Source: an uncultured Dehalococcoidia bacterium (GTDB taxonomy: Bacteria > Chloroflexota > Dehalococcoidia > Lucifugimonadales > Lucifugimonadaceae). From it: DNA of 52,669 nt. The position numbers and the translations under genes are program-made. A model generated the notes under the pieces. That model ran no database searches. It worked only from the letters and a program-made list of their open reading frames with translations, and had not been told where the DNA came from. Below are positions 33,796 to 42,168 of the stretch, piece by piece. Numbering within the stretch: position 1 is the first letter of the stretch; every line of letters begins with the position of its first letter. Where the stretch lies: assembly GCA_913052475.1 (NCBI GenBank), contig CAJXEJ010000011.1:1-52669 (forward strand), in the 5' to 3' direction.

Positions 33796-34526
33796 GGCAG
33801 TGCACCTGACGTTGATTCGGACGAGTTTGCGGCGAGTATTTCTGCACGATCTTGAGAAGGATTCGTTGAGGTTAGTCCCACGGTCCCGCTATTCAGCACG
33901 ACGGCTCGATCGGCGAGCTCAAGAGCGTGCTCGACAATGTGGGTGGTTATTACGACGGTTCGACCCGTCGACCTGTAGTTATCGATGATCTTCTCGAGTC
34001 TTGAAACCGATTGGCTGTCGAGTCCCGACTCGGGTTCGTCCAGAAGTAGAAGCTGTGGATCGTGCATCAGAGCGCGTGCGAGTGCTACTCGCTTCTGGAA
34101 TCCGTGCGAGAGCGTTCGGATCCGGTGGTCGAGACGAGGTTCGATGCCGACTTGAGACGTGGTTTTGACGATGAGATCGTCAACGTTTTCGAGTCGATAC
34201 ATCTCAGCGAAGAACATCAGATTCTCTCGCACGGACATATCGGCGTAGAGCATCGGCGAGTGCAATACCGAGCCAGTCATCGCACGAATTGCAGGACCAT
34301 TTTTGGCGATATCAGAACCGTGAATCGAGACACTCCCCGAATCGATCTGTGTGAGCATTGCGAGAATCCGGAGCAGGGTTGATTTACCGGCGCCGTTAGT
34401 GCCGAGTAAAACCGTTACTTCACCCGCTGGCAGTTCAAGATCAAGCCCCCGCAAAACGGCCGTTTCGCCGAAGTTCTTGACGACGGCTTCGGTTTTGACG
34501 GCGATTTGAGGTACCTGGCTAACCAC
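33792..34526 (-). CDS. ccmA: Heme ABC exporter ATPase CcmA
   Basis: A 244-residue ABC ATPase. Walker A is LLGTNGAGKSTLL, the signature reads LSHGFQKRVALARAL (LSxGxxxR type), Walker B is LLLLDEPESGLD, and the switch His is in VVITTHIVEHAL. With CcmB it releases the heme-CcmE complex for use. The start is GTG at 34524-34526 with GAGAG upstream, 12 bp after the phosphofructokinase stop, so both are probably on one mRNA. Confidence 0.92.
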   Translation of the reverse strand: MVSQVPQIAVKTEAVVKNFGETAVLRGLDLELPAGEVTVLLGTNGAGKSTLLRILAMLTQIDSGSVSIHGSDIAKNGPAIRAMTGSVLHSPMLYADMSVRENLMFFAEMYRLENVDDLIVKTTSQVGIEPRLDHRIRTLSHGFQKRVALARALMHDPQLLLLDEPESGLDSQSVSRLEKIIDNYRSTGRTVVITTHIVEHALELADRAVVLNSGTVGLTSTNPSQDRAEILAANSSESTSGALP

Positions 34527-34538
34527 TTGTGGCTCTCG

Positions 34539-35813
34539 CTAGCTCTTTACGGTGAACCGACGTTTGAAGGCGTCGGGTTGCATCAAGGCGCTGTTGGCGA
34601 GTTGTTCCAACATTTCTGGATTATCAAGGTCCGACTGTTCGAGCCGAATCATGTAGCGACGGGCAACGTCATAGTAGAGATTTTCAGTGTCGACCATTCG
34701 TATGGCAGTTTTGCCGGTTTCGGAATCTCGTAAATCGTCGAAAGGAACGGCTTGGAGTTGGCTGTCGACAATGCAAATCATCGCACCTTCCTTGGTGCGC
34801 TCATCTACGTCACCGTTGGACAGCAGGAACCTGACAGCACCATGTCCGAGTGTTCGTGTGTAGTCGATATCGAACGGAATTGGCGCCGCCGATCGGAGCT
34901 CATATCCGAGCGTGAGATCGACGATACCCATCGCCTCGCCGCGGTCCTTGAATCGACGCTCAACTTCGGCTCGGAGGACTCGCGCCAGCGGCAGGTCAGC
35001 AAGCCGTATGTTGCCATACTCGTCACGCGGAATTTCAACTCCGGCGATGTTGCGTAGATCGCTCATTTTAAGCTTGCTGGCGATGCCTTCAGCGATAATC
35101 GCTACGCCATCCGGTCGACCCGCAACTCGACGCTTCAGAATGGCACCTTCGAGGACGTCGCAAACCTCGGAAAGACTGACCGTATTCTGTGAGAATTCTT
35201 CGGGGATTAGCGTGATCGTCGATGCCGCTGCTTTGCCGATTCCGAGAGCCAGATGACCTGCGTGGCGCCCCATCGCAACGATGAAGTACCAGCGGTTGGT
35301 TGTGACGGAATCTTCTTTGATATTCATCACGATACCGGCACCAACATGACGTGCGGTTTCGTAGCCGAAAGTTGGCATATCACCGGGGAGCGGAAGGTCG
35401 TTATCGATTGTCTTTGGGACGTGGGCTACGCGGATGGCTCCTTTGGTGGCTCGGGATATTTCTGAAGCACCGAATGAGGTGTCGTCTCCACCGATAGTAA
35501 TCAGGTGGCTGATGTCGAGTTTCTTGAGAGTCGCAATGCAGGTTTCGAGATCCTCAGCCCGTTTAGTGGGATTCGTGCGAGACGTGTGAAGAATCGAACC
35601 ACCTTGTGTGTGGATGACCGAAACATCTTCGATAGTCAGATTTACGATTTGTGAAGTATCGCCTTTGACGAGAAATTCGTAGCCGTTCTTGATTCCTACG
35701 GCTTCATACCCTGAGTTCACCACTTCGATAACGGCGGCTGAAATTACGCTGTTGATGCCCGGTGCAGGGCCACCGCCAACCAGAATTCCGATACGCTCAA
35801 TCTTGTTCGCCAT
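34539..35813 (-). CDS. Phosphofructokinase, PPi-dependent type by key residues
   Basis: A 424-residue phosphofructokinase that phosphorylates fructose 6-phosphate. ILVGGGPAPGINSV, TIGGDDTSFGASEI (108-112 region) and HVPKTIDNDLP are the core motifs, with MGRHAGHLALG further on. Enzymes using ATP have Gly at the fourth GGDG position and Gly in PGTIDND; here these are Asp and Lys134, the pair that marks pyrophosphate as phosphoryl donor. ATG at 35811-35813 with AAAGGG upstream. It heads the ccmABC operon, an unusual neighbour. Confidence 0.9.
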   Translation of the reverse strand: MANKIERIGILVGGGPAPGINSVISAAVIEVVNSGYEAVGIKNGYEFLVKGDTSQIVNLTIEDVSVIHTQGGSILHTSRTNPTKRAEDLETCIATLKKLDISHLITIGGDDTSFGASEISRATKGAIRVAHVPKTIDNDLPLPGDMPTFGYETARHVGAGIVMNIKEDSVTTNRWYFIVAMGRHAGHLALGIGKAAASTITLIPEEFSQNTVSLSEVCDVLEGAILKRRVAGRPDGVAIIAEGIASKLKMSDLRNIAGVEIPRDEYGNIRLADLPLARVLRAEVERRFKDRGEAMGIVDLTLGYELRSAAPIPFDIDYTRTLGHGAVRFLLSNGDVDERTKEGAMICIVDSQLQAVPFDDLRDSETGKTAIRMVDTENLYYDVARRYMIRLEQSDLDNPEMLEQLANSALMQPDAFKRRFTVKS

Positions 35814-36040
35814 CCGTAATCCCTTTGGTGTTCTTCTGATCATTCGATATCGATTGACCGATTATGTTCTATATCGCAGCCATTTCGTAGAAGGTGCGCA
35901 TCCAAGAATATGCGAAGCGTACGGAATATGCGTGAAATTGTGCAGATGGATTGCTGAATATTCCGGTTTCGACAGAGACTCGCGACTTAGTGTTTTCTAC
36001 GCGTTTTCGATTGGGAGATGGCAATGATTGTGATTTCGCA

Positions 36041-36541
36041 ATGACTGAAAATCGACATGACGAACTCACTGTCACCGAGATGTGGTGATATACCCTGCAG
36101 CAGCGATGAGGATAGCCCTTCATCGCTGCTGCAGGGTACCCACCGGTGCTACGGAAGTTGAAATTACAATGTTGCCATGAGCACACTCATCCCGAATCGA
36201 GCGATCATCGACAAGGTGATCGGTGATGAGTGATGGTTTTCTTTGTTCCGACTGCGAAGTTGCCGATGGAAGTGACCGCTATGGATTCTGTGACGAAGAT
36301 TCTTGAGGGCGTTGGGTATGGATCGGGCGAGGAGCCGTGGTTGCCGGTGGGGATTGGAGTTAATCACAGCATGGCGTACGTTGGTAAGGTCGGCACGGGC
36401 GCCGTGAATGTTTTCACCGCTCTGGGTGATACCGGCAACGTTGCAGCAAGGTTGCAAGCTCACGCCGCTGCCGATCGGATTGTTGTATCGGAGAGCGTGT
36501 ACGCACCTGTTGTGGATACCAGTGCAGAACGTCGAAGTTAG
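36041..36541 (+). pseudogene. Class III adenylate/guanylate cyclase remnant
   Basis: The main piece (36177-36541) encodes the second half of a class III cyclase. MSTLIPNRAIIDKVIGDE carries a conserved metal-site Asp, then comes an in-frame TGA. One base further the frame resumes as VMVFFVPTA, and after that are PWLPVGIGVNHSMAYVGKVG and FTALGDTGNVAARLQAHAAA. Restoring one base after GAG (near 36231) joins the halves. The first half of the catalytic domain is gone. A 15-codon piece at 36041 (MTENRHDELTVTEMW) may be the original N-terminus, cut off by a 19-bp inverted repeat at 36091-36138. Non-functional as written. Confidence 0.72.
36091..36138. repeat. 19-bp perfect inverted repeat
   Basis: TACCCTGCAGCAGCGATGA (36091-36109) and its exact complement (36120-36138) flank a 10-base spacer. 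There is no T-run, so it is not a standard intrinsic terminator. It sits at the break in the cyclase remnant and may be a small REP-like or mobile hairpin, or a scar of the deletion. Confidence 0.85.
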
Positions 36542-36594
36542 AGGGTGTGGAGAGTGCTTTGGTGTTCACGTAATTTCGTCCTTTAGCTAGATGA

Positions 36595-37317
36595 ATGCCT
36601 ATGATCGACCTTGAACTCGTCGCCCATCGGTTCGCCCTCGAAGGAACGGCCGAACGAGCGGCTGGGCAAAAGAACTATCTGAAATCCGGTCTCGATTTTT
36701 TCGGTGTTTCAGTTCCGGTAGTTCGTGCCGCTTTGAAACGGGAAAGGAGAGAGAACCCGGTAACCGATCGTTCAGGGTTACTTACGATCGCATTTGGATG
36801 CTTCGAAACTTCTTATTTCGAGATGCATCTGTTTGGAGTGTTGCTCCTCGGTCAAAATTCTTCGTTGTTAGAGATCGAGGACCTTGGGAAGCTCGCTGAT
36901 CTAGTAAGAAAGTGCAACACATGGGCACTTGTCGATCCACTAAGCAAACCTGGCGAAGATCTTGTCGGCAGGGGGATGCCGATCGTCGGATCGATCCTTG
37001 ATGCTTGGAGCACGGACGATAATTTCTGGATCAGGCGTTATTCACTTCTTGTGCTAATGCGGGGGTTGGTGCGTGACGAGGAGTACTGGGGTCGCTTCGT
37101 TCGATACGCCGATTCGATGATCGAGGAGAAAGAATTTTTCATCCGAAAAGCGATCGGGTGGACACTTCGGGAAGTTTCGAAGGTACGACCGAAGCCGGTA
37201 GCTGAATATGCGCGTCGACACATGGCGGTCATTTCGGGCGTAACGTTTCGTGAGGCGGTGAAGTATTTGCCTGAACCGGAGCAGGGCGAGTTACAGGCGG
37301 AGTATAAGGCGCGGTGA
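36595..37317 (+). CDS. AlkD-like DNA alkylation repair glycosylase
   Basis: A 240-residue HEAT-repeat protein of the AlkD/AlkC group, which excises bulky or cationic alkylated bases without flipping them. The DNA-contact residues can be aligned: Trp110 and Asp114 in NTWALVDPLS and Arg147/148 in FWIRRYSLL. IRKAIGWTLREVSK and the early YFGVSVPVVR-like segment are also typical. ATG at 36595. It is 53 bp after the cyclase remnant and stands alone. Confidence 0.88.
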   Translation: MPMIDLELVAHRFALEGTAERAAGQKNYLKSGLDFFGVSVPVVRAALKRERRENPVTDRSGLLTIAFGCFETSYFEMHLFGVLLLGQNSSLLEIEDLGKLADLVRKCNTWALVDPLSKPGEDLVGRGMPIVGSILDAWSTDDNFWIRRYSLLVLMRGLVRDEEYWGRFVRYADSMIEEKEFFIRKAIGWTLREVSKVRPKPVAEYARRHMAVISGVTFREAVKYLPEPEQGELQAEYKAR

Positions 37318-37473
37318 TCGCCCTTTCACATAACCTCAGCGGAGATTTCCTGATTTTCCGACGTGGAAAGGAACTTGAATAGCGATGCGATAGCGTTGCT
37401 GCGATGCCCGATCTCCACACGACCACCGAAAACCCCTCCACAGGAGTCGATCAAGTGCATCAGCCGTCATAGG

Positions 37474-38646
37474 CTAATGCGTGTGTGGGTGCCCAACCAG
37501 ATTTGGGTGGGTGGAGTGGATCGGGTTGAAGCGTCGGCCCTTGCGGAGGGTTTCGACGGGGAGTAGAAGCTGGTTGCCGGCTCGTTCATTGCCGAGGGCG
37601 TCGGTGAATGTGACCGAGCCTTCCCGGTGTTGGATCACGGCAATATCGGCGTCAGCACCGACCTTAAGGGTTCCGATGTGGTCGGGGAGCCCGACTGCCG
37701 CTGCTGGCTTCGTTGTTCCAAATGCCAGTGCATCTTTGATCGAGTAGCCGAGATGGATGTACTTCGACAAAGTGGTCATCAGGTCGAATACAGGTCCACG
37801 GACGTTATAACGGTGTACGTCGGAAGAGACCGTGCCGGGGTCGAGTCCCTGCTCAAGGCAGGCTTCAGCAACCGGGAATGCGAACGATCCTGCGCCGTGA
37901 CCAACGTCGAAGATAATTCCCCGTTTCATGGCGTCCCATGCCGCGTCGATAACTTTGTTGTTGTTGTCGAGAATTCCGTGCGGATTGCCCGTAAATGAGT
38001 GGGTGACGATGTCGCCGGGGCGGAGCTTTTCGAGGAATTCGTCAAAGCTGTGGATAGATCCGCCGATGTGAATCATCACCGGTTTGTTTAGTTCCTTGCC
38101 GGCTTCAAGCGCACGGTCGAGAGCGACCATGTCGTTCTTTCCGACGATTCCTTCGGTGAGTCGAACCTTGATTCCGACAATTACATCGGAATGCAGTTTT
38201 GCTGCCTCGACTGCCTTTTCGACACGAGCCCAGCGAATATCTTCGAGCTCTCCGATGTCGTTATCGAGTTGTCCCATACCGGAAATGTGGAGGAATGCGA
38301 GTACACGAGTGGATGCCGAGTCCATCACGTACCGGTGAAACCCGGCGACTGTGTTTGATCCCGACGAGCCAGCGTCGATGGCAGTGGTTACACCACGGTA
38401 AACACAGGCAGGATCGGCTTCGATTGCGAGATGAGCGACTCCCCACCAGACGTGAACGTGAAGATCGACCAGCCCCGGTGTTACGAGAAGATCATCGGCC
38501 TCTATTACGTCGTGGGTGTCGCCGTCAGAAACGTAATCTTCGATTTCGGCAATTTTGCCACCGGCGACGGCGATGTCTTTCTTTGCATGTATACCTTGTG
38601 CGGGGTCGATTACGTTGCCATTTTTAATCACGAGATCGTAGGTCAT
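37474..38646 (-). CDS. Amidohydrolase/deacetylase family metallohydrolase
   Basis: A 390-residue cyclic amidohydrolase superfamily enzyme. YDLVIKNGNVIDPAQG is the N-terminal beta-sandwich, LVTPGLVDLHVHVWWG the HxH metal site, and YRGVTTAIDAGSSGS follows. Later elements are IGIKVRLTEGIVG, which holds the Lys to be carboxylated, HIGGS, and SSDVHRYNVRG with the last Asp. The family (dihydroorotase-like, EF_0837 type) cleaves cyclic amides or N-acyl groups; substrate uncertain. Confidence 0.87.
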   Translation of the reverse strand: MTYDLVIKNGNVIDPAQGIHAKKDIAVAGGKIAEIEDYVSDGDTHDVIEADDLLVTPGLVDLHVHVWWGVAHLAIEADPACVYRGVTTAIDAGSSGSNTVAGFHRYVMDSASTRVLAFLHISGMGQLDNDIGELEDIRWARVEKAVEAAKLHSDVIVGIKVRLTEGIVGKNDMVALDRALEAGKELNKPVMIHIGGSIHSFDEFLEKLRPGDIVTHSFTGNPHGILDNNNKVIDAAWDAMKRGIIFDVGHGAGSFAFPVAEACLEQGLDPGTVSSDVHRYNVRGPVFDLMTTLSKYIHLGYSIKDALAFGTTKPAAAVGLPDHIGTLKVGADADIAVIQHREGSVTFTDALGNERAGNQLLLPVETLRKGRRFNPIHSTHPNLVGHPHTH

Positions 38647-38713
38647 GTGATGACTTTCGTATGAACTATTCGAGAGATGCGAGAATCAACTTGCAGGCAG
38701 ATAGTAGCGTGAG

Positions 38714-38740
38714 CCAACCGGCATTGCGAGTGCCGGTTGG
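38714..38740. terminator. Hairpin between amidohydrolase gene and DinB pseudogene
   Basis: CCAACCGGCA (38714-38723) pairs perfectly with TGCCGGTTGG (38731-38740) across seven bases. It lies just after the stop of the leftward DinB remnant. No T-run follows on either strand, so termination activity is uncertain. Confidence 0.45.
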
Positions 38741-38748
38741 AAACTCAG

Positions 38749-39241
38749 TCAGGTGACTGTTCCCATTCGTCGTTGCCATAGAGCGATGCTCTTCCCCAGT
38801 TAATTTTTCCGGCGTGATAGGTGTCGCGCTCGAGAACGATCGGCATAAGGATTCGAGTCGGTGTCGGCTCTCCCTAGGGCACCGAGCGCAATTCGTCGAG
38901 TTCTGAATCGTCTTTCAGCGTAGAGAACGAATCCAGAAGATAGGCCTGGGCTTCCTTCAGCCATTCGACCGCGGCATCTTTGGTAGCGGGGCAATTTTCG
39001 GGTGGTGTTGCGGGGTTGTCACCTTAGTTGAATTCTCGACCTCGGAACACTGCAGTTGGGTACATGTACTTAAACACGCCGATGTGGGCGACGGTGTCGC
39101 GAATCGAGCGATGGGAACCTTCGGGAACGGCGGACCAATCATCGTCGGTTACCGATTCTAGGTTTTGAGGACTGTTTGCCATCTTCCATCGAACGCAGAA
39201 TTGAACAGGTATGCCCATTCGTTGATTGCGACTCGTGACAT
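38749..39241 (-). pseudogene. DinB-family protein, broken by one frameshift and two stops
   Basis: Reading leftward from the ATG at 39239-39241 gives MSRVAINEWAYLFNSAFDGR then WQTVLKT and a stop at an AAAA tract. One added A restores NLESVTDDDWSAVPEGSHRS, IRDTVAHIGVFKYM. The same frame then meets TAA after RGREFN and TAG after ELRSVP, and continues to GKINWGRASLYGNDEWEQ and a final TGA at 38749. Whole length and order match a DinB/DUF664-type four-helix protein with His ligands (TVAHIG, TYHAGKI). Three separate lesions make this a decayed gene. Confidence 0.85.
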
Positions 39242-39372
39242 TGCCGGTGCTCGCTTTAGTTCTTGGTTGGCTGAGGGTGGACAGAACTTAGCACCAGATT
39301 AGCCGCCATAGATGTGAAGAGCATGATTATTTAACTCTGGCTAACAACGGGTATGAGAGACTCGTTAATGAT

Positions 39373-40311
39373 ATGAAACAACGGCTTCACAAAATACTTG
39401 CCTCAGCGGGCATTGCATCGCTCCGAAAATCGGAGCAGATGATTTCCGAAGGGCGGGTCAAGGTCAACGGTGAGACTGCTCACATTGGCGATTCCGCTGA
39501 TCTTGAGACTGATGACATTGTTGCCGATGGCAATCAGGTTGCTGCGGAGCAAAAACGTTATCTGCTTTTAAATAAACCGACCGGGTATGTGACAACGGTT
39601 ACCGATCCACACGACCGGCCGACCGTTATGGACTTGATCCATGTTCGGGAACGGATTTATCCCGTTGGGCGGCTTGATGTCGACACCGAGGGTTTGCTGT
39701 TTCTTACGAACGACGGTGATTTTTCGCAGAAGATGGCGCACCCAAGTTTTGAGATCGAAAAGACGTATCTCGCCGAGTTGGCAACCGCGCTGACTGAAGA
39801 GGGTGAGTCGCTGCTGGTTCGTGGAATTCGACTGGAAGATGGCCCGACTGCACCTGCCAAGATCAAGATCGTTTCAAGGCGTCGTCGTCGAGTGGAGATA
39901 ACGATTCACGACGGGCGCAATCGTATCGTTCGGCGGATGTTCGAATCGGTGGGATCGCCGGTTACTCGGCTGCGTCGAATTCGTTTTGGAACCGTCGGAC
40001 TCGACGATATGCCGAAGCGTGGCGTTAGGGAACTGACGGGCAGGGAAATGACCTCCCTAATGGACCTTGCGGTTGAGTCGAGGCGGGTCGCCAAACCCCG
40101 TCCAACCCGGAGGAAGCCCGAAGAACCAACTCGCAAAGAGCGTCGAGCTGATTTCGGTGCCAAACGACCGGTTCGACGGTCTGGAGCAGGTGAACGAGCT
40201 GCTTTGTTTGATCCGGGTAATTCCCGAAGGCCGACGGCAAAGACGAAGCGGCGCGGTAGTGGGCGGCGAACGGGTGGCCGACGTTCAGCGTCGCGTTCTG
40301 GTGGGTGTTAA
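39373..40311 (+). CDS. rluB: RluB/RsuA-type pseudouridine synthase with basic tail
   Basis: A 312-residue enzyme that converts uridine to pseudouridine in ribosomal RNA. Residues 1-60 are an S4 RNA-binding domain (RLHKILASAGIASLRKSE). The catalytic Asp102 is in VGRLDVDTEGLLFLTN. RNRIVRRMFESVG and VTRLRRIRFGTVGL complete the fold. After about residue 235 comes a disordered, strongly basic tail (RKPEEPTRKERRADFG, then SGRRTGGRRSASRSGG), longer than usual and probably RNA-binding. RluB versus RluE/RsuA cannot be decided by eye. Confidence 0.9.
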   Translation: MKQRLHKILASAGIASLRKSEQMISEGRVKVNGETAHIGDSADLETDDIVADGNQVAAEQKRYLLLNKPTGYVTTVTDPHDRPTVMDLIHVRERIYPVGRLDVDTEGLLFLTNDGDFSQKMAHPSFEIEKTYLAELATALTEEGESLLVRGIRLEDGPTAPAKIKIVSRRRRRVEITIHDGRNRIVRRMFESVGSPVTRLRRIRFGTVGLDDMPKRGVRELTGREMTSLMDLAVESRRVAKPRPTRRKPEEPTRKERRADFGAKRPVRRSGAGERAALFDPGNSRRPTAKTKRRGSGRRTGGRRSASRSGGC

Positions 40312-40392
40312 GGCGTCCTACACACTCGCCTGTTGCGTTGATCTCGTAAGTGTCGCCCTTTTCCTCAGGGAGATCGGGCCGTTGTTGGCCTG

Positions 40393-41985
40393 CTAATCGC
40401 TCAACTTGCGCACTACTTTGCCCGGTAGCGTGCCGTTTGGCTTGCCGTTTTCCAAGGCCGGTTTTCCGTTGACGAAAACATAATCCATGCCGGATGAGTA
40501 GATGTGCGGGTTCACGAAATCGTTGTGCTGTTTGACGTTTGCCGGATCGAAAACCAACACGTCGGCGATCTGGCCGGGAGCGATTCTGCCTCGTCGCGAG
40601 AGATTCAGTCGAGAAGCTGGCAGTGCGGTCATTTTGTAGATCGCTTCTTCCAGTGTGAATAATCCACGCTGCTCGACGAATTGTTCAATGATTACTGAAT
40701 TGGTTGCGTAGCTACGGGGGTGTGGTTTGCCTGACGAAAGCGGACCCTGATCTCGCAACGATGATCCGTCGGATGCGATCGCCATCAACCGCCATTTTGC
40801 GATCGAATCGATGTCCTGAAGCTCCATCGAATGGAGCACATAAGAGCCTTCGGATTGCTCGTACAGACGCAGTGCCGCTTCTTCCGGTTCACAGCCCCAT
40901 TCGTCGGCGATGTCCTGAAGTGAGCGACCTTCGAGCGATTGGTCGGGTGGGAAGCTGGCGATAACACAGCCTTCTGCCGTGTGATTGCGGTTGATGTAGT
41001 AGGTGACTTCGGTGCGGATCTGCGCTCGAATATCGGAGTCGCCGAGGCGTTCGAGTGTTTTTTCTCGTCCGCCTTCAAGCGCCCACCGAGCAAACATTGC
41101 GCCCGAGAATCCGGTCGATGACCACTCGTAGGGATATTGGTCACCAGCAACATCGATTCCCTCGGCACGGGCGCGTTCCATGCCTTCGATTAGCTCGTAG
41201 CCGCGTCCCCAGAACTTTGGACCAACGGCTTTGACATGTGAGATTTGAATGCGCACACCTGTTCGCCGACCAACTTCGATGGCTTCGGCATGGGCGGGAA
41301 AGAGTCCGCTGAGATCGTCGGCTTCGGAACGGATGTGAGACGAGTAGAGCTTGCCGCGTTCGGCAGCAGGTCGAGTAATGGCGATCACTTCATCGGTGAG
41401 TGAGTAGGAGCCGGGACCGTACCAGAGACCAGTCGACATGCCGAGCGCACCAGCATCAAGCGATTCGGCGAACAGACCCGTCATTCGGTCGAGTTCTTCG
41501 GGTGTGGGCATCCGAGCTTCCATACCCATTACGGCGCCTCGCACAGTGCCGTGGCCGACCTGTGCGGCGATGTTGATCGTTGAACCAGATTCTTTGAGTG
41601 CGGTCAGGTAGCCGTCCATGGTCGACCAGCCGGGCTGGTAGTTCGGGTCGTACCGGTCGGTTCGCTCTTTGAAACCGCCGATGTTCTTGTCGGTAAGTGG
41701 GGCGCATATGCTCATACCACAGTTGCCCATGAGTTCGAACGTGACGCCCTGAGTGAGTTTGGAGTCGGCGTACGGATCTATCAGGAACGAATTGTCGGAG
41801 TGGGTGTGGAGGTCGATGAAGCCGGGGGTTACGACCTTCCCTGTGGCGTCGAATTCACGCGCCGTTCCTCCTGAGATCTCACCGACGCTGACTACAGAAT
41901 CGCCTTGGATGGCGACATCGGCTTTGAACCGGGTTGAGCCGGTGCCGTCGACAACCGTTCCGTTTCTGATGATGAGATCGAACAT
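40393..41985 (-). CDS. N-acyl-D-amino-acid deacylase family amidohydrolase
   Basis: A 530-residue D-aminoacylase-type enzyme that releases D-amino acids from N-acyl forms. FDLIIRNGTVVDGTGSTRFK is followed by GFIDLHTHSDNSFLID (metal HxH), ELMGNCGMSICAP with the metal Cys, SSHIRSEADDL, IQISHVKAVG and ASDGSS. ATG at 41983-41985 is chosen because AGGAG lies 7 nt upstream; the open frame continues further. It could act on peptidoglycan-derived or lactam compounds and fits the scavenging theme of the window. Confidence 0.9.
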   Translation of the reverse strand: MFDLIIRNGTVVDGTGSTRFKADVAIQGDSVVSVGEISGGTAREFDATGKVVTPGFIDLHTHSDNSFLIDPYADSKLTQGVTFELMGNCGMSICAPLTDKNIGGFKERTDRYDPNYQPGWSTMDGYLTALKESGSTINIAAQVGHGTVRGAVMGMEARMPTPEELDRMTGLFAESLDAGALGMSTGLWYGPGSYSLTDEVIAITRPAAERGKLYSSHIRSEADDLSGLFPAHAEAIEVGRRTGVRIQISHVKAVGPKFWGRGYELIEGMERARAEGIDVAGDQYPYEWSSTGFSGAMFARWALEGGREKTLERLGDSDIRAQIRTEVTYYINRNHTAEGCVIASFPPDQSLEGRSLQDIADEWGCEPEEAALRLYEQSEGSYVLHSMELQDIDSIAKWRLMAIASDGSSLRDQGPLSSGKPHPRSYATNSVIIEQFVEQRGLFTLEEAIYKMTALPASRLNLSRRGRIAPGQIADVLVFDPANVKQHNDFVNPHIYSSGMDYVFVNGKPALENGKPNGTLPGKVVRKLSD

Positions 41986-42168
41986 TTTGTTCTCCTGAAA
42001 TAGCCGATTTACCTGAGTGAGCGCGAGCATACCGCGGATACGGGAGTAACATGTTTCGACTCAAGATCAGATCTCGCCAGAGTTTTCGTGGAGATATTCA
42101 CAGAATATCGAGAAGCTGGCGGGCACGTAGCTGAATATTTGAATCGGGCATTGAAAGAACAAGAAAAA

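Noticed and set aside
37318-37473. Short peptide-like frame between the AlkD-like and amidohydrolase genes (22 codons from about 37402)
   Set aside because: Too short, no ribosome site, no similarity recognised.
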